Shown piece by piece: positions 41,982 to 50,119 of a stretch of DNA of 64,000 bases. Position numbers and translations under genes: made by a program. How positions within the stretch are numbered: the first letter of the stretch is position 1; each line of letters starts with the position of its first letter. Origin of the DNA: Rhodobacteraceae bacterium UBA3069 (GTDB taxonomy: Bacteria; Pseudomonadota; Alphaproteobacteria; Rhodobacterales; Rhodobacteraceae); NCBI GenBank assembly GCA_002366795.1, contig DFBX01000076.1, positions 1-64,000 on the forward strand, given 5' to 3'. The notes beneath the pieces were generated by a model. It was not told where the DNA came from, did no database searches, and saw nothing but the letters and a program-made list of their open reading frames with translations.

Positions 41982-42755
41982 TCAGACCTTCATTCCGGGC
42001 ATATTCAGCGAGGCGGTGTTGCCGCCATCGACGGGCAAAGCCTGCCCGGTGACGAAGCTGGCATCGTCCGAGGCAAGAAAGGCGATGGCCGCAGCGATTT
42101 CCCAAGGCTTGCCAAAGCGGCGCAGCTCGGCCCGTTTGCCCAGCTTGTCCTCTTTTCCCGCGCCGCGCGCGTAGTCAAAGACCGGCTTGGTCATGCCGGT
42201 TTCCACAAGGCCGGGGCAGACCGCGTTCACGCGGATACCGTATTGGCCCAGATCGCAGGCGGTGGTCTGCGTCAGGCTGATCACCCCCGCCTTGGAGGCG
42301 GAATAGATATTGCCCCCCGCGCCTGACCGGATGCCCGCAACCGATGCCGTGTTCACGATGGCCCCGCCTTGTCCGCGTTCGATCATGCCGGGGGCGACGG
42401 CCTGGGTGAAATAGGCAGGTCCGCGCAGGTTCACACCCAGCACGCGGTCCCAGTCTGCATTGTCTACCTGGTGGATCGGCGCATGCGAACAGGCAACGCC
42501 CGCATTGTTGCACAGCACGTCGATATGCCCGTATTTCGCCAGAACATTGTTCACGCAGGCACGCACCTGCGCCTCGTCCGAGACATCGCAGCCGATGGCG
42601 ATATGATCGCCTTCGGGCATTGCTTCCTTCAAGGCGGCCTCGTTCACGTCTACCAATGCAACCTTCGCGCCTTCGGACGCCAACCGCGCAGCGGTGGCGC
42701 GGCCGATGCCGCTGGATGCGCCGGTGACGACGGCGATCTTCCCGTCAAATCTCAC
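41982..42755 (-). CDS. SDR family oxidoreductase
   Basis: The 257-residue classical SDR has TGASSGIGRATAARLASEGAKVALVDVNE (about 11-39), CNNAGVA, NTASVAG, YSASKAG (catalytic Tyr/Lys about 155-159) and a PWEIAAAIAFLASDDASFVTGQALPVDGG tail. The Asp at the end of strand 2 suggests NAD. It starts at GTG after AAGGACATAACGG. It lies between cbbR and the ligase gene, on the same strand; the link to carbon fixation is doubtful. Confidence 0.88.
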   Translation of the reverse strand: MRFDGKIAVVTGASSGIGRATAARLASEGAKVALVDVNEAALKEAMPEGDHIAIGCDVSDEAQVRACVNNVLAKYGHIDVLCNNAGVACSHAPIHQVDNADWDRVLGVNLRGPAYFTQAVAPGMIERGQGGAIVNTASVAGIRSGAGGNIYSASKAGVISLTQTTACDLGQYGIRVNAVCPGLVETGMTKPVFDYARGAGKEDKLGKRAELRRFGKPWEIAAAIAFLASDDASFVTGQALPVDGGNTASLNMPGMKV

Positions 42756-42858
42756 CCGTTATGTCCTTCCTTATTAGAGGACAGGTTGGCACAGGATTTG
42801 CCGCCAATCAATACTGTGAAATAAAATTCCGCACGGCGGGATGCTGCGCCTGCGGCAA

Positions 42859-43782
42859 TCAAAGGCGCGGCAAGAAGCGCCCGTGTTGCTTCATGATATA
42901 GCCCCGCACCGTTGCGATCGTGGGCGTCATTTCCTGATCTTCACGGTGCAACAGATACCACTGCCGCAAGATCGGCAGCGTATCGCCCTTCAGCGCGACC
43001 AGCCGCCCGGCCCGCAATTCATCTGTTACCGTGTGCTGTGATATCATGGCGATGCCCAGCCCCGCCATCACCGCCTGCTTGATCGTCTCATTCGATCCCA
43101 TTTCGATCAGGCGGTATAGCTGCCCGTCGCCGATCCGGTCCAGGTAGCGGGTCATCAGGATGCGCGTGCCCGACCCCTGTTCACGGGCGATGAACGTTTC
43201 ATTCATCAGGTCCTCGGCGGTGACGCGCTCACGCCCGGCAAGCGGATGATCGGGCGGGGCGATAATGACATGGGGATGCTCGCCAACCGGGTCCGCCGTT
43301 ACTGCGGGGTTGCGGGGCGGCCGGCCCATGATCGCCAGTTCGATGGCGCGGCTTTGCAGGGCGCTGATGATGAAATCGCGGTTGCCCACCTTCAGGATCA
43401 CCTCGATCATGGGGAATTGCCGCTGGATGTCGGCCACCAGCGCGGGGGCAAAGTACTTGCCGGTGGACACCACGCCCAGAACCACAACGCCGGACTGGCC
43501 TGACCCAAGGGCACGCAGTTTCTCGACGCAGGATTGCAGCGCGGTTTCGATCACGCGCTCTGCCTCCAGCACGGCGCGGCCCTCGGCGGTCAGATGCGCC
43601 CCGGCCGCGCCGGACCGTGTCACCAGCGTGCAGTTCAGGTTGTTTTCAAGGCTGCGCAACTGGGTATGCACGGCGGGCGGCGTCAGCGATAACATCTCGG
43701 CCGCCTGCGCGATGGAGCCGTTGTCCGACACTGCCCTGAGCGCGCGCAGCTGCTTTAGCGTGATGGTTTCGATCCGGGGCAT
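42859..43782 (-). CDS. cbbR: LysR-type regulator of the Calvin cycle operon
   Basis: The 307-residue LysR regulator has a winged helix at the N-terminus (ITLKQLRALRAVSDNGSIAQAAEMLSLTPPAVHTQLRSLENNLNCTLVTRSG, about 6-57) and an effector domain (VVLGVVSTGKYFAPALVADIQRQFP) very like CbbR of purple bacteria. It is divergent from cbbF with a 104-base AT-rich spacer. CbbR activates cbb transcription in response to cycle intermediates and redox state. A dyad covering its own start codon suggests autoregulation. Confidence 0.92.
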   Translation of the reverse strand: MPRIETITLKQLRALRAVSDNGSIAQAAEMLSLTPPAVHTQLRSLENNLNCTLVTRSGAAGAHLTAEGRAVLEAERVIETALQSCVEKLRALGSGQSGVVVLGVVSTGKYFAPALVADIQRQFPMIEVILKVGNRDFIISALQSRAIELAIMGRPPRNPAVTADPVGEHPHVIIAPPDHPLAGRERVTAEDLMNETFIAREQGSGTRILMTRYLDRIGDGQLYRLIEMGSNETIKQAVMAGLGIAMISQHTVTDELRAGRLVALKGDTLPILRQWYLLHREDQEMTPTIATVRGYIMKQHGRFLPRL

Positions 43783-43825
43783 TAAATTGCCTTTAATGCA
43801 GAGAATAAATTATTAAATTTTCTTA
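43781..43825. promoter_or_regulatory. candidate CbbR binding sites in the cbbR-cbbF spacer
   Basis: ATTAAATTGCCTTTAAT (43781-43797) is a 6-bp-arm dyad containing the LysR pattern T-N11-A, and it overlaps the cbbR start codon. A partly matching direct copy, ATTAAATTTTCTTA, follows at 43812-43825, on the cbbF side. This pair of LysR-type half sites in an otherwise GC-rich genome fits the known CbbR recognition and activation site layout. Confidence 0.55.
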
Positions 43826-43886
43826 CCCCTGCCGACGTGCCAAAACAAGGGCGTTGCAACACATCACCAAGAATCGGAACCCTGCC

Positions 43887-44894
43887 ATGAGCGCCCAAAC
43901 CCCTGTCATATCGTCTGATCTGATCCCCGCCGCACTGACCCCCGTGATCGAGGCGCTTTGCGCTGTCTCCGTGGATGTTGCCGCCGTGATCGCGCGTGGT
44001 CCGCTGGGGCAGTCCTTGGGTAGCCTTGTGGGTGAAAACACAGATGGTGACAGCCAGAAGGCGCTGGACGTTCTGTGCGACGAGATGTTCGCCGCCGAGC
44101 TGAAAAAGACAGACGTGCGCTTCTATGCCTCGGAAGAGCAGGAAGAAGTCGTCACCCTGAACCCGAACGGCAAATACGCGCTGGCCATCGACCCGCTGGA
44201 CGGCTCGTCCAACATCGACGTGAACGTATCCATCGGCACCATCTTTTCGATATTCGAAGCCAAGGAAGGCGACAAGGAAAGTTTCCTTCGCCCCGCGAAT
44301 GAACAACTGGCTGGCGGCTATGTGGTGTACGGCCCGCAAACGTCGCTGGTGGTGACGTTTGGCAATGGCACGCTGATGTTCGTGCTGGACCCCGCGGACA
44401 AGACCTTCAAGCTGGTGAATGACAAGGTGATGGTCCCGGCCACCTCTAAAGAATTTGCCATCAACGCGTCGAACTACCGCCACTGGACCAAGCCGGTGCG
44501 CGCCTATATCGCCGATTGCCTCGCCGGTCAGGAAGGGCCGCGCGACAAGGATTTCAACATGCGTTGGGTCGGTAGCTTGGTTGCGGAAACGCACCGCATC
44601 CTGACCCGTGGAGGCATCTTCCTTTACCCCGGCGACAGCCGCAAAGGATATGAATCCGGTCGCCTGCGCATGATCTACGAATGTGCGCCGATCGCGTTCC
44701 TGATCGAACAGGCGGGTGGCGTCGCCACCGATGGCGCAGACCCGATCATGGGCCAGCAGGCCGACAGCCTGCACGCCCGTATTCCACTTGTTTTCGGCAG
44801 CGCGGAGAAAGTGAACCGCGTTGCCGCCTATCACGACTTGCCTGAGCAGGAGGTTTCGGCCCTCTTCGGGGACCGCGGATTGTTCCGCGGGTAA
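43887..44894 (+). CDS. cbbF: class I fructose-1,6-bisphosphatase
   Basis: The 335-residue FBPase hydrolyses fructose-1,6-bisphosphate (and likely sedoheptulose-1,7-bisphosphate) in the Calvin cycle. The metal-binding LAIDPLDGSSNIDVNVSIGTIFSIF (about 97-121) and the sugar-phosphate site GGIFLYPGDSRKGYESGRLRMIYECAPIAFLIEQAGG (about 237-273) are intact. The ATG at 43887 was chosen because the encoded MSAQTPVISSDLIP fits the family; an upstream in-frame start at 43854 lacks a site. First gene of the cbb operon. Confidence 0.94.
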   Translation: MSAQTPVISSDLIPAALTPVIEALCAVSVDVAAVIARGPLGQSLGSLVGENTDGDSQKALDVLCDEMFAAELKKTDVRFYASEEQEEVVTLNPNGKYALAIDPLDGSSNIDVNVSIGTIFSIFEAKEGDKESFLRPANEQLAGGYVVYGPQTSLVVTFGNGTLMFVLDPADKTFKLVNDKVMVPATSKEFAINASNYRHWTKPVRAYIADCLAGQEGPRDKDFNMRWVGSLVAETHRILTRGGIFLYPGDSRKGYESGRLRMIYECAPIAFLIEQAGGVATDGADPIMGQQADSLHARIPLVFGSAEKVNRVAAYHDLPEQEVSALFGDRGLFRG

Positions 44895-44943
44895 ACCCTG
44901 ATCCAGCTCTGCCGCAGGTCCGGTCTTTGGGAGGAGAACCGGA

Positions 44944-45816
44944 ATGAGCAGAAAGCATCCGATCATCTCGGTCACCGGCAGTTCCGGTGCAGGGACATCA
45001 ACGGTGAAATCGACATTCGACCAGATTTTCCGCCGCGAAGGAATTTCTGCCGTGTCGATAGAAGGCGATGCCTTTCACCGTTTCGACCGCGCCGCGATGA
45101 AGGCAAAGCTGGAGGCCCGCAAGGCCGCAGGCGATGAAACATTCAGCCACTTTTCCTATGATGCCAACGAACTGGCGGCCTTGGAAGGCGTGTTCCGCGA
45201 CTACGGCGCTACCGGCCTTGGCAAGACCCGCCACTATGTTCACGACGATGAAGAGGCGGAACGCTTTGGCGTGCCCCCCGGCCATTTCACCGGATGGGAA
45301 GATTTCGAATCCGGTTCCGACCTGTTGTTCTACGAAGGGCTGCACGGGGCCGTTGTGAATGATGATGTGAACATCGCATCCCATGCCGATCTGAAAATCG
45401 GCGTGGTGCCGGTAATCAACCTTGAATGGATACAAAAAATCCATCGCGACAAGGACAAGCGCGGCTACACCACCGAGGCCGTGACCGACACGATCCTGCG
45501 CCGGATGCACGCCTATGTGCATTGCATCTGCCCGCAGTTCATCGAAACCGATGTGAATTTCCAGCGGGTTCCCGTTGTCGACACCTCGGACCCGTTCGTC
45601 GCGCGCTGGATTCCCACGCCGGATGAATCGCTGGTCGTGATCCGGTTCAAGAACCCGCGCGGAATCGATTTCCCCTACCTGACCTCGATGGTCCAGGGCA
45701 GCTGGATGAGCCGCGCGAATTCCATCGTGATCCCCGGCGGCAAGATGGATCTGGCGATGCAACTGATCTTTACCCCGATGGTGCATCGACTGGTGCAGGA
45801 AAGCCGCAAGGCGTGA
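44944..45816 (+). CDS. cbbP: phosphoribulokinase
   Basis: The 290-residue proteobacterial-type PRK makes ribulose-1,5-bisphosphate from ribulose-5-phosphate. The P-loop is ISVTGSSGAGTSTVK (about 8-22), and further motifs are EGDAFHRFDRAAMKAKL, DLLFYEGLHGAV and VIPGGKMDLAMQLI. It lacks the regulatory cysteines of plant PRK, as expected for this class. GGGAGGAG precedes the ATG. It is followed 14 bases later by cbbT. Confidence 0.95.
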   Translation: MSRKHPIISVTGSSGAGTSTVKSTFDQIFRREGISAVSIEGDAFHRFDRAAMKAKLEARKAAGDETFSHFSYDANELAALEGVFRDYGATGLGKTRHYVHDDEEAERFGVPPGHFTGWEDFESGSDLLFYEGLHGAVVNDDVNIASHADLKIGVVPVINLEWIQKIHRDKDKRGYTTEAVTDTILRRMHAYVHCICPQFIETDVNFQRVPVVDTSDPFVARWIPTPDESLVVIRFKNPRGIDFPYLTSMVQGSWMSRANSIVIPGGKMDLAMQLIFTPMVHRLVQESRKA

Positions 45817-45830
45817 ACGGAGGATATGTC

Positions 45831-47822
45831 ATGAACAAGCAAACCCCGATTTCCGCCGCGCAGGAGGATCGCATGGCAAACGCCATCCGCGCCCTGAGCA
45901 TGGACGCGGTGCAGGCCGCCAATTCCGGCCACCCCGGCGCGCCGATGGGCATGGCCGATGTGGCCACCGTGTTGTTTTCGCGTTTCGTGAACGTGGACCC
46001 GGCGGCGGACCATTGGCCCGACCGCGACCGCTTCGTGATGAGCGCGGGGCATGGCTCCATGCTGGTTTACGCGATCAATCACCTGCTGGGCTATGACGAC
46101 ATGGGTATGGACCAGTTGCGCAACTTCCGCCAGATGGGCGCGCGCACGGCAGGCCACCCCGAATATGGCCATGCCAAGGGGATCGAGACCACGACTGGCC
46201 CGCTGGGGCAGGGCATCACCACCGCCGTCGGCATGGCGCTGGGCGAGCGGATGGCGAATGCCCGTTTCGGTGACGACCTGGTTGACCACCACACTTACGT
46301 GATCGCCGGCGATGGCTGCCTGATGGAGGGGATTTCCCACGAAGCCATTGATTTCGCCGGCCATATGAAGCTGGGCCGCCTGATCGTAATGTGGGACGAC
46401 AACAATGTCACCATCGACGGCAAGGCCGATCTGTCCACCTCGACCGACCAGCTGGCGCGGTTTGCCGCAAGCGGTTGGCACGTTGCCCGCGTGGACGGGC
46501 ATGACAAGGACGCCGTGGCGGGTGCCATTGCAGCGGCGCGGGCCGATGATCGCCCCTCGCTCATCGCTTGCAAGACCGTGATCGGCATGGGCGCGCCCAA
46601 CAAGGCGGGCACCAGCGGCGTGCATGGCGCGCCCTTGGGGGATGAAGAAATCGCCGCCACCCGCGCTGCGCTGGGTTGGGATGCAGCGCCGTTCGAAGTG
46701 CCGCAAGATGTCTATGACGGTTGGCACGCCGCCGCGAAGCGCGGACAGGCGGCGCGCAAAACATGGGAGGACCGGCTGGCCGCGTCCGCATCTGCAGATG
46801 CTTTCCGCGCCGCTCAACAGCTCGCCGACGCCAAGGCGCTGCACGCGGCGATGAACGCCTACAAGGCGCAACTATCTGCCGATGCGCCCAAGGTCGCTAC
46901 CCGCAAGGCCAGCGAAATGGCGCTGGAGGTGGTGAATGCCGCGCTGCCCAACACCGTGGGCGGATCGGCTGACCTGACCGGATCGAACCTTACGAAAACC
47001 AAGGGGCAAACCCCCGTCACGCCCGGTGACTATTCCGGTGATTACATCCACTACGGTATCCGCGAACATGGCATGGCCGCGATCATGAACGGGCTTGCGC
47101 TGCACGGGGGCTTCAAACCCTATGGCGGCACCTTCCTAGCCTTTGCCGATTACTGCCGCCCCGCCATTCGCCTGTCGGCGCTGATGGGCGTGCCGGTGAC
47201 GTATGTGATGACGCATGATTCAATCGGTCTGGGCGAAGATGGTCCGACCCACCAGCCGGTCGAACATGTCGCCAGCCTGCGGGCCATTCCCAACCTGATG
47301 ACCTTCCGCCCCGCCGATGCGGTGGAAACGGCCGAGGCGTGGGGGATTGCGATGACCGCTGAACGCGCGCCCTCGGTGCTGTGCCTGTCGCGGCAGGGGC
47401 TGCCCACCGTGCGCACGGCCCATACCGATGCGAACCTGGCTGCCAAGGGCGCATATGTCCTGCGCGAGGCGAATGGTGCGCGCGACGTGACCCTGATCGC
47501 CACCGGATCCGAGGTGGAAATCGCCCTGAAGGCCGCCGACCTGCTGACCGACAAGGGCGTGAAAGTGGCCGTTGTGTCCGCCCCCTGTTTCGAGCTGTTC
47601 GAACAGCAATCCGCCGATTATCGCCGCCCAACACTGGGCACCGCCCCGCGTGTCGGGGTCGAGGCCGCGATATGTCAAGGTTGGGGGCCGCTTCTGGGCG
47701 ACAACTCTGCCTTTGTCGGGATGACAGGTTTCGGCGCATCCGCGCCGGCGGACGAGCTGTACCAACATTTCGGGATCACCCCTGAGGCCGTGGCCAAGGC
47801 CGCGCAGTCCCTGATGAGCTAA
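45831..47822 (+). CDS. cbbT: transketolase
   Basis: The 663-residue transketolase has the thiamine-diphosphate motif GDGCLMEGISHEAIDFAGHMKLGRLIVMWDDNN (about 155-188), the substrate-site His early (NSGHPGAPMGMADVA), and the pyrimidine domain GGSADLTGSN, YGIREHGMAAIMNGLALHGG and DSIGLGEDGPTHQPVEH. The ATG at 45831 has GGAGG 7 bases upstream and lies after a GTG overlapping the cbbP stop (45813), which is less likely the start. Role: regeneration of pentose phosphates in the Calvin cycle. Confidence 0.95.
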   Translation: MNKQTPISAAQEDRMANAIRALSMDAVQAANSGHPGAPMGMADVATVLFSRFVNVDPAADHWPDRDRFVMSAGHGSMLVYAINHLLGYDDMGMDQLRNFRQMGARTAGHPEYGHAKGIETTTGPLGQGITTAVGMALGERMANARFGDDLVDHHTYVIAGDGCLMEGISHEAIDFAGHMKLGRLIVMWDDNNVTIDGKADLSTSTDQLARFAASGWHVARVDGHDKDAVAGAIAAARADDRPSLIACKTVIGMGAPNKAGTSGVHGAPLGDEEIAATRAALGWDAAPFEVPQDVYDGWHAAAKRGQAARKTWEDRLAASASADAFRAAQQLADAKALHAAMNAYKAQLSADAPKVATRKASEMALEVVNAALPNTVGGSADLTGSNLTKTKGQTPVTPGDYSGDYIHYGIREHGMAAIMNGLALHGGFKPYGGTFLAFADYCRPAIRLSALMGVPVTYVMTHDSIGLGEDGPTHQPVEHVASLRAIPNLMTFRPADAVETAEAWGIAMTAERAPSVLCLSRQGLPTVRTAHTDANLAAKGAYVLREANGARDVTLIATGSEVEIALKAADLLTDKGVKVAVVSAPCFELFEQQSADYRRPTLGTAPRVGVEAAICQGWGPLLGDNSAFVGMTGFGASAPADELYQHFGITPEAVAKAAQSLMS

Positions 47823-47831
47823 GGAGCAACC

Positions 47832-48830
47832 ATGACAATTCGTGTCGCAATCAACGGCTTTGGCCGAATAGGAAGATGCACCCTGGGCCATGTGATCGAA
47901 TCCGGTCGCAATGACATCGAGGTGGTCGCCATCAACGCCACCGGCCCGGTGGAAACCAACGCCCATCTGCTGCGTTACGATTCGGTCCATGGCCGGTTCG
48001 GCAGCACCGTCACCGTCGGAGACGGCACCATGGACGCGGGCCGCGGCCCGATGCGGATGTTTTCCACCTACGATCCGGAAACGCTGGATTGGGAAGGCGT
48101 GGATTTGGTTCTGGAATGCTCGGGCAAGTTCAATTCCCGCGCGGCATCCGAAGTACACCTGAAGCGCGGCGCGAAAAAAGTTCTGATCTCGGCCCCCGCG
48201 AAAAACGTGGACCGCACGGTGGTATTTGGCGTGAACCACGGCGGGCTGACCGCGCAGGATCTGGTCGTGTCGAACGGATCCTGCACCACCAACTGCCTGG
48301 CCCCGATGGCCAAGGCGCTGAACGATGCGGTCGGCATCGAATCCGGCATCATGACCACGGTGCATTCCTACACCGGCGACCAGCCCACACTGGACCGCCG
48401 CCACAGCGACCTGTACCGCGCCCGCGCCGCTGCGATGAGCATGATCCCCACATCCACCGGGGCGGCCAAGGCGATTGGCGAGGTGCTGCCAGAACTCAAG
48501 GGCAAGCTGGACGGCTCTGCGATCCGGGTGCCGACGCCGAACGTGTCTGCCGTGGACCTGACCTTTGTGGCGGGCCGCGACGTGACTGCCGCCGACATCA
48601 ACGCGGTGATGGCAGGGGCGGCGAATGGCGCGATGCGCGGCATCGTCTCCTACGAGACAGAGCCGAAGGTCAGCATTGATTTCAACCACGACAGCCACTC
48701 GTGCAATTTCGCCGCCGACCAGACCCGGGTGATGGGCACCCGCCTTGTTCGCGTCATGGCCTGGTATGACAACGAATGGGGCTTTTCGTGCCGGATGGCC
48801 GACAATGCCGCGCTGATGGGGACGATCTGA
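47832..48830 (+). CDS. cbbG: glyceraldehyde-3-phosphate dehydrogenase, altered NAD-selecting residue
   Basis: The 332-residue phosphorylating GAPDH has the catalytic Cys in SNGSCTTNCLAPMAKAL (about 151-155) and the N-terminal Rossmann fold INGFGRIGR. The residue after VVAIN, which in NAD-specific GAPDH is Asp, is Ala36 here (VVAINATGP). Loss of that acid favours NADP binding, as useful in the reductive direction of the Calvin cycle. TAAGGAGCAACC precedes the ATG. It is between cbbT and cbbA; no phosphoglycerate kinase gene is in the operon. Confidence 0.94.
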   Translation: MTIRVAINGFGRIGRCTLGHVIESGRNDIEVVAINATGPVETNAHLLRYDSVHGRFGSTVTVGDGTMDAGRGPMRMFSTYDPETLDWEGVDLVLECSGKFNSRAASEVHLKRGAKKVLISAPAKNVDRTVVFGVNHGGLTAQDLVVSNGSCTTNCLAPMAKALNDAVGIESGIMTTVHSYTGDQPTLDRRHSDLYRARAAAMSMIPTSTGAAKAIGEVLPELKGKLDGSAIRVPTPNVSAVDLTFVAGRDVTAADINAVMAGAANGAMRGIVSYETEPKVSIDFNHDSHSCNFAADQTRVMGTRLVRVMAWYDNEWGFSCRMADNAALMGTI

Positions 48831-48833
48831 GCA

Positions 48834-49013
48834 ATGACCATGCCCCAGCGCTTTTTCCGCGATTTTCCGCCCGTTTTCACGCCTTTTCGCACGCTTGACG
48901 GTAGCGGCAAGGGCGCGGGCAGGGTAATCCGGGGGCAAGCGTTCCCCCCACGGGTGCGCACCAATGGCAAAAGCCAACGGATCACCCGCGCGGACGCGCA
49001 TGGACATTGCTGA
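48834..49013 (+). CDS. possible 59-residue small protein in the cbb operon
   Basis: In the 199-base gap between cbbG and cbbA there is an open frame from ATG to TGA encoding a basic, Phe/Pro/Arg-rich peptide (start MTMPQRFFRDFPPVF). No known family is recognised and no hydrophobic segment or motif is visible. The ribosome binding site is weak (GGGGAC about 13 bases upstream). It could instead be untranslated leader of cbbA, or a decayed remnant of an older gene. Confidence 0.25.
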   Translation: MTMPQRFFRDFPPVFTPFRTLDGSGKGAGRVIRGQAFPPRVRTNGKSQRITRADAHGHC

Positions 49014-49029
49014 GTAAGGAATAAAACCA

Positions 49030-50085
49030 ATGGCACTCATCACGCTTCGACAACTCCTCGATCACGCTGCCGAACAGGGCTACGGCGTGCCGGCGTTCAA
49101 CATCAACAACATGGAGCAGGGCCTGGCCATCATGGAAGCGGCCAAGGCCGTGGATGCTCCGGTGATCCTGCAAGCATCGCGCGGCGCACGTAAATACGCC
49201 GGCGACATCATGTTGCGCCACATGGTGCAGGCGTTGTCGGAAATGTATCCAGATATTCCGGTCTGTATACACCAGGACCACGGCAACAACGAAGCCACCT
49301 GCGCCAGCGCCATCCGCCACGGGTTCACGTCGGTGATGATGGACGGCTCGCTTGAGGCCGACATGAAAACGCCCGCCTCTTACGAATATAACGTCAACAT
49401 CACCAAGGCCGTGACCGACCTGGCCCATTGGGTTGGCGCCAGCGTAGAGGGCGAGTTGGGTGTTCTGGGATCGCTGGAAACCGGCGAGGCCGCAGCCGAG
49501 GATGGATCGGGCGCCGAGGGCAAACTGTCCCACGATCAGCTGCTGACCGACCCCGACCAAGCCGTCGATTTCGTCAGGAAAACCAAGTGCGACGCACTGG
49601 CCATTGCCTGCGGCACCTCGCACGGCGCGTATAAATTCACCCGCAAGCCCGATGGCGACATCCTGGCGATGGACACGATCAAGGCGATCAACTCCAAGCT
49701 GCCGGGCACGCACCTTGTGATGCATGGCTCGTCTTCGGTGCCGCAATACCTTCAAGACTTGATCAACGCCTATGGCGGCGAGATGCCGCAAACCTATGGC
49801 GTGCCCGTCGAGGAGATCGAAAAGGGCATCAAGATGGGTGTGCGCAAGGTCAATATCGACACCGATTGCCGGATGGCCCTGACCGGCCAGTTCCGCAAGG
49901 TCGCGACCGAGAAACCCTCGGAATTCGACCCCCGCAAGTTCCTGATCCCCGCCATGGAGGAGATGGAAAAACTTTGCCGCGACCGTTTCGAACGGTTCGG
50001 CACCGCAGGCCATGCCAGCAAGATCAAGGTGATCTCGATGGATGACATGGCCGCCCGCTATGAAAGCGGGTCCCTCGATCCGTAA
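49030..50085 (+). CDS. cbbA: class II fructose-bisphosphate aldolase
   Basis: The 351-residue metal-dependent aldolase of the CbbA type has MALITLRQLLDHAAEQGYGVPAFNINNMEQ at the N-terminus, and zinc-ligand histidines in VCIHQDHGN (about 80-88) and the CGTSHGAYKF and LVMHGSSSVPQ segments. It joins triose phosphates to make fructose- or sedoheptulose-bisphosphate. AAGGAATAAAACC precedes the ATG. Position between cbbG and cbbM is standard for proteobacterial cbb operons. Confidence 0.95.
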   Translation: MALITLRQLLDHAAEQGYGVPAFNINNMEQGLAIMEAAKAVDAPVILQASRGARKYAGDIMLRHMVQALSEMYPDIPVCIHQDHGNNEATCASAIRHGFTSVMMDGSLEADMKTPASYEYNVNITKAVTDLAHWVGASVEGELGVLGSLETGEAAAEDGSGAEGKLSHDQLLTDPDQAVDFVRKTKCDALAIACGTSHGAYKFTRKPDGDILAMDTIKAINSKLPGTHLVMHGSSSVPQYLQDLINAYGGEMPQTYGVPVEEIEKGIKMGVRKVNIDTDCRMALTGQFRKVATEKPSEFDPRKFLIPAMEEMEKLCRDRFERFGTAGHASKIKVISMDDMAARYESGSLDP

Positions 50086-50119
50086 TTGCGGCTAGGGCCG
50101 CCCAACAGGAGACTACACA

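Noticed and set aside
47220..49043. 607-codon open frame on the minus strand across cbbT and cbbG
   Set aside because: It is antisense to two well-conserved enzymes, its product is Arg/Gly/His-rich with no family features, and such frames are expected opposite GC-rich genes.
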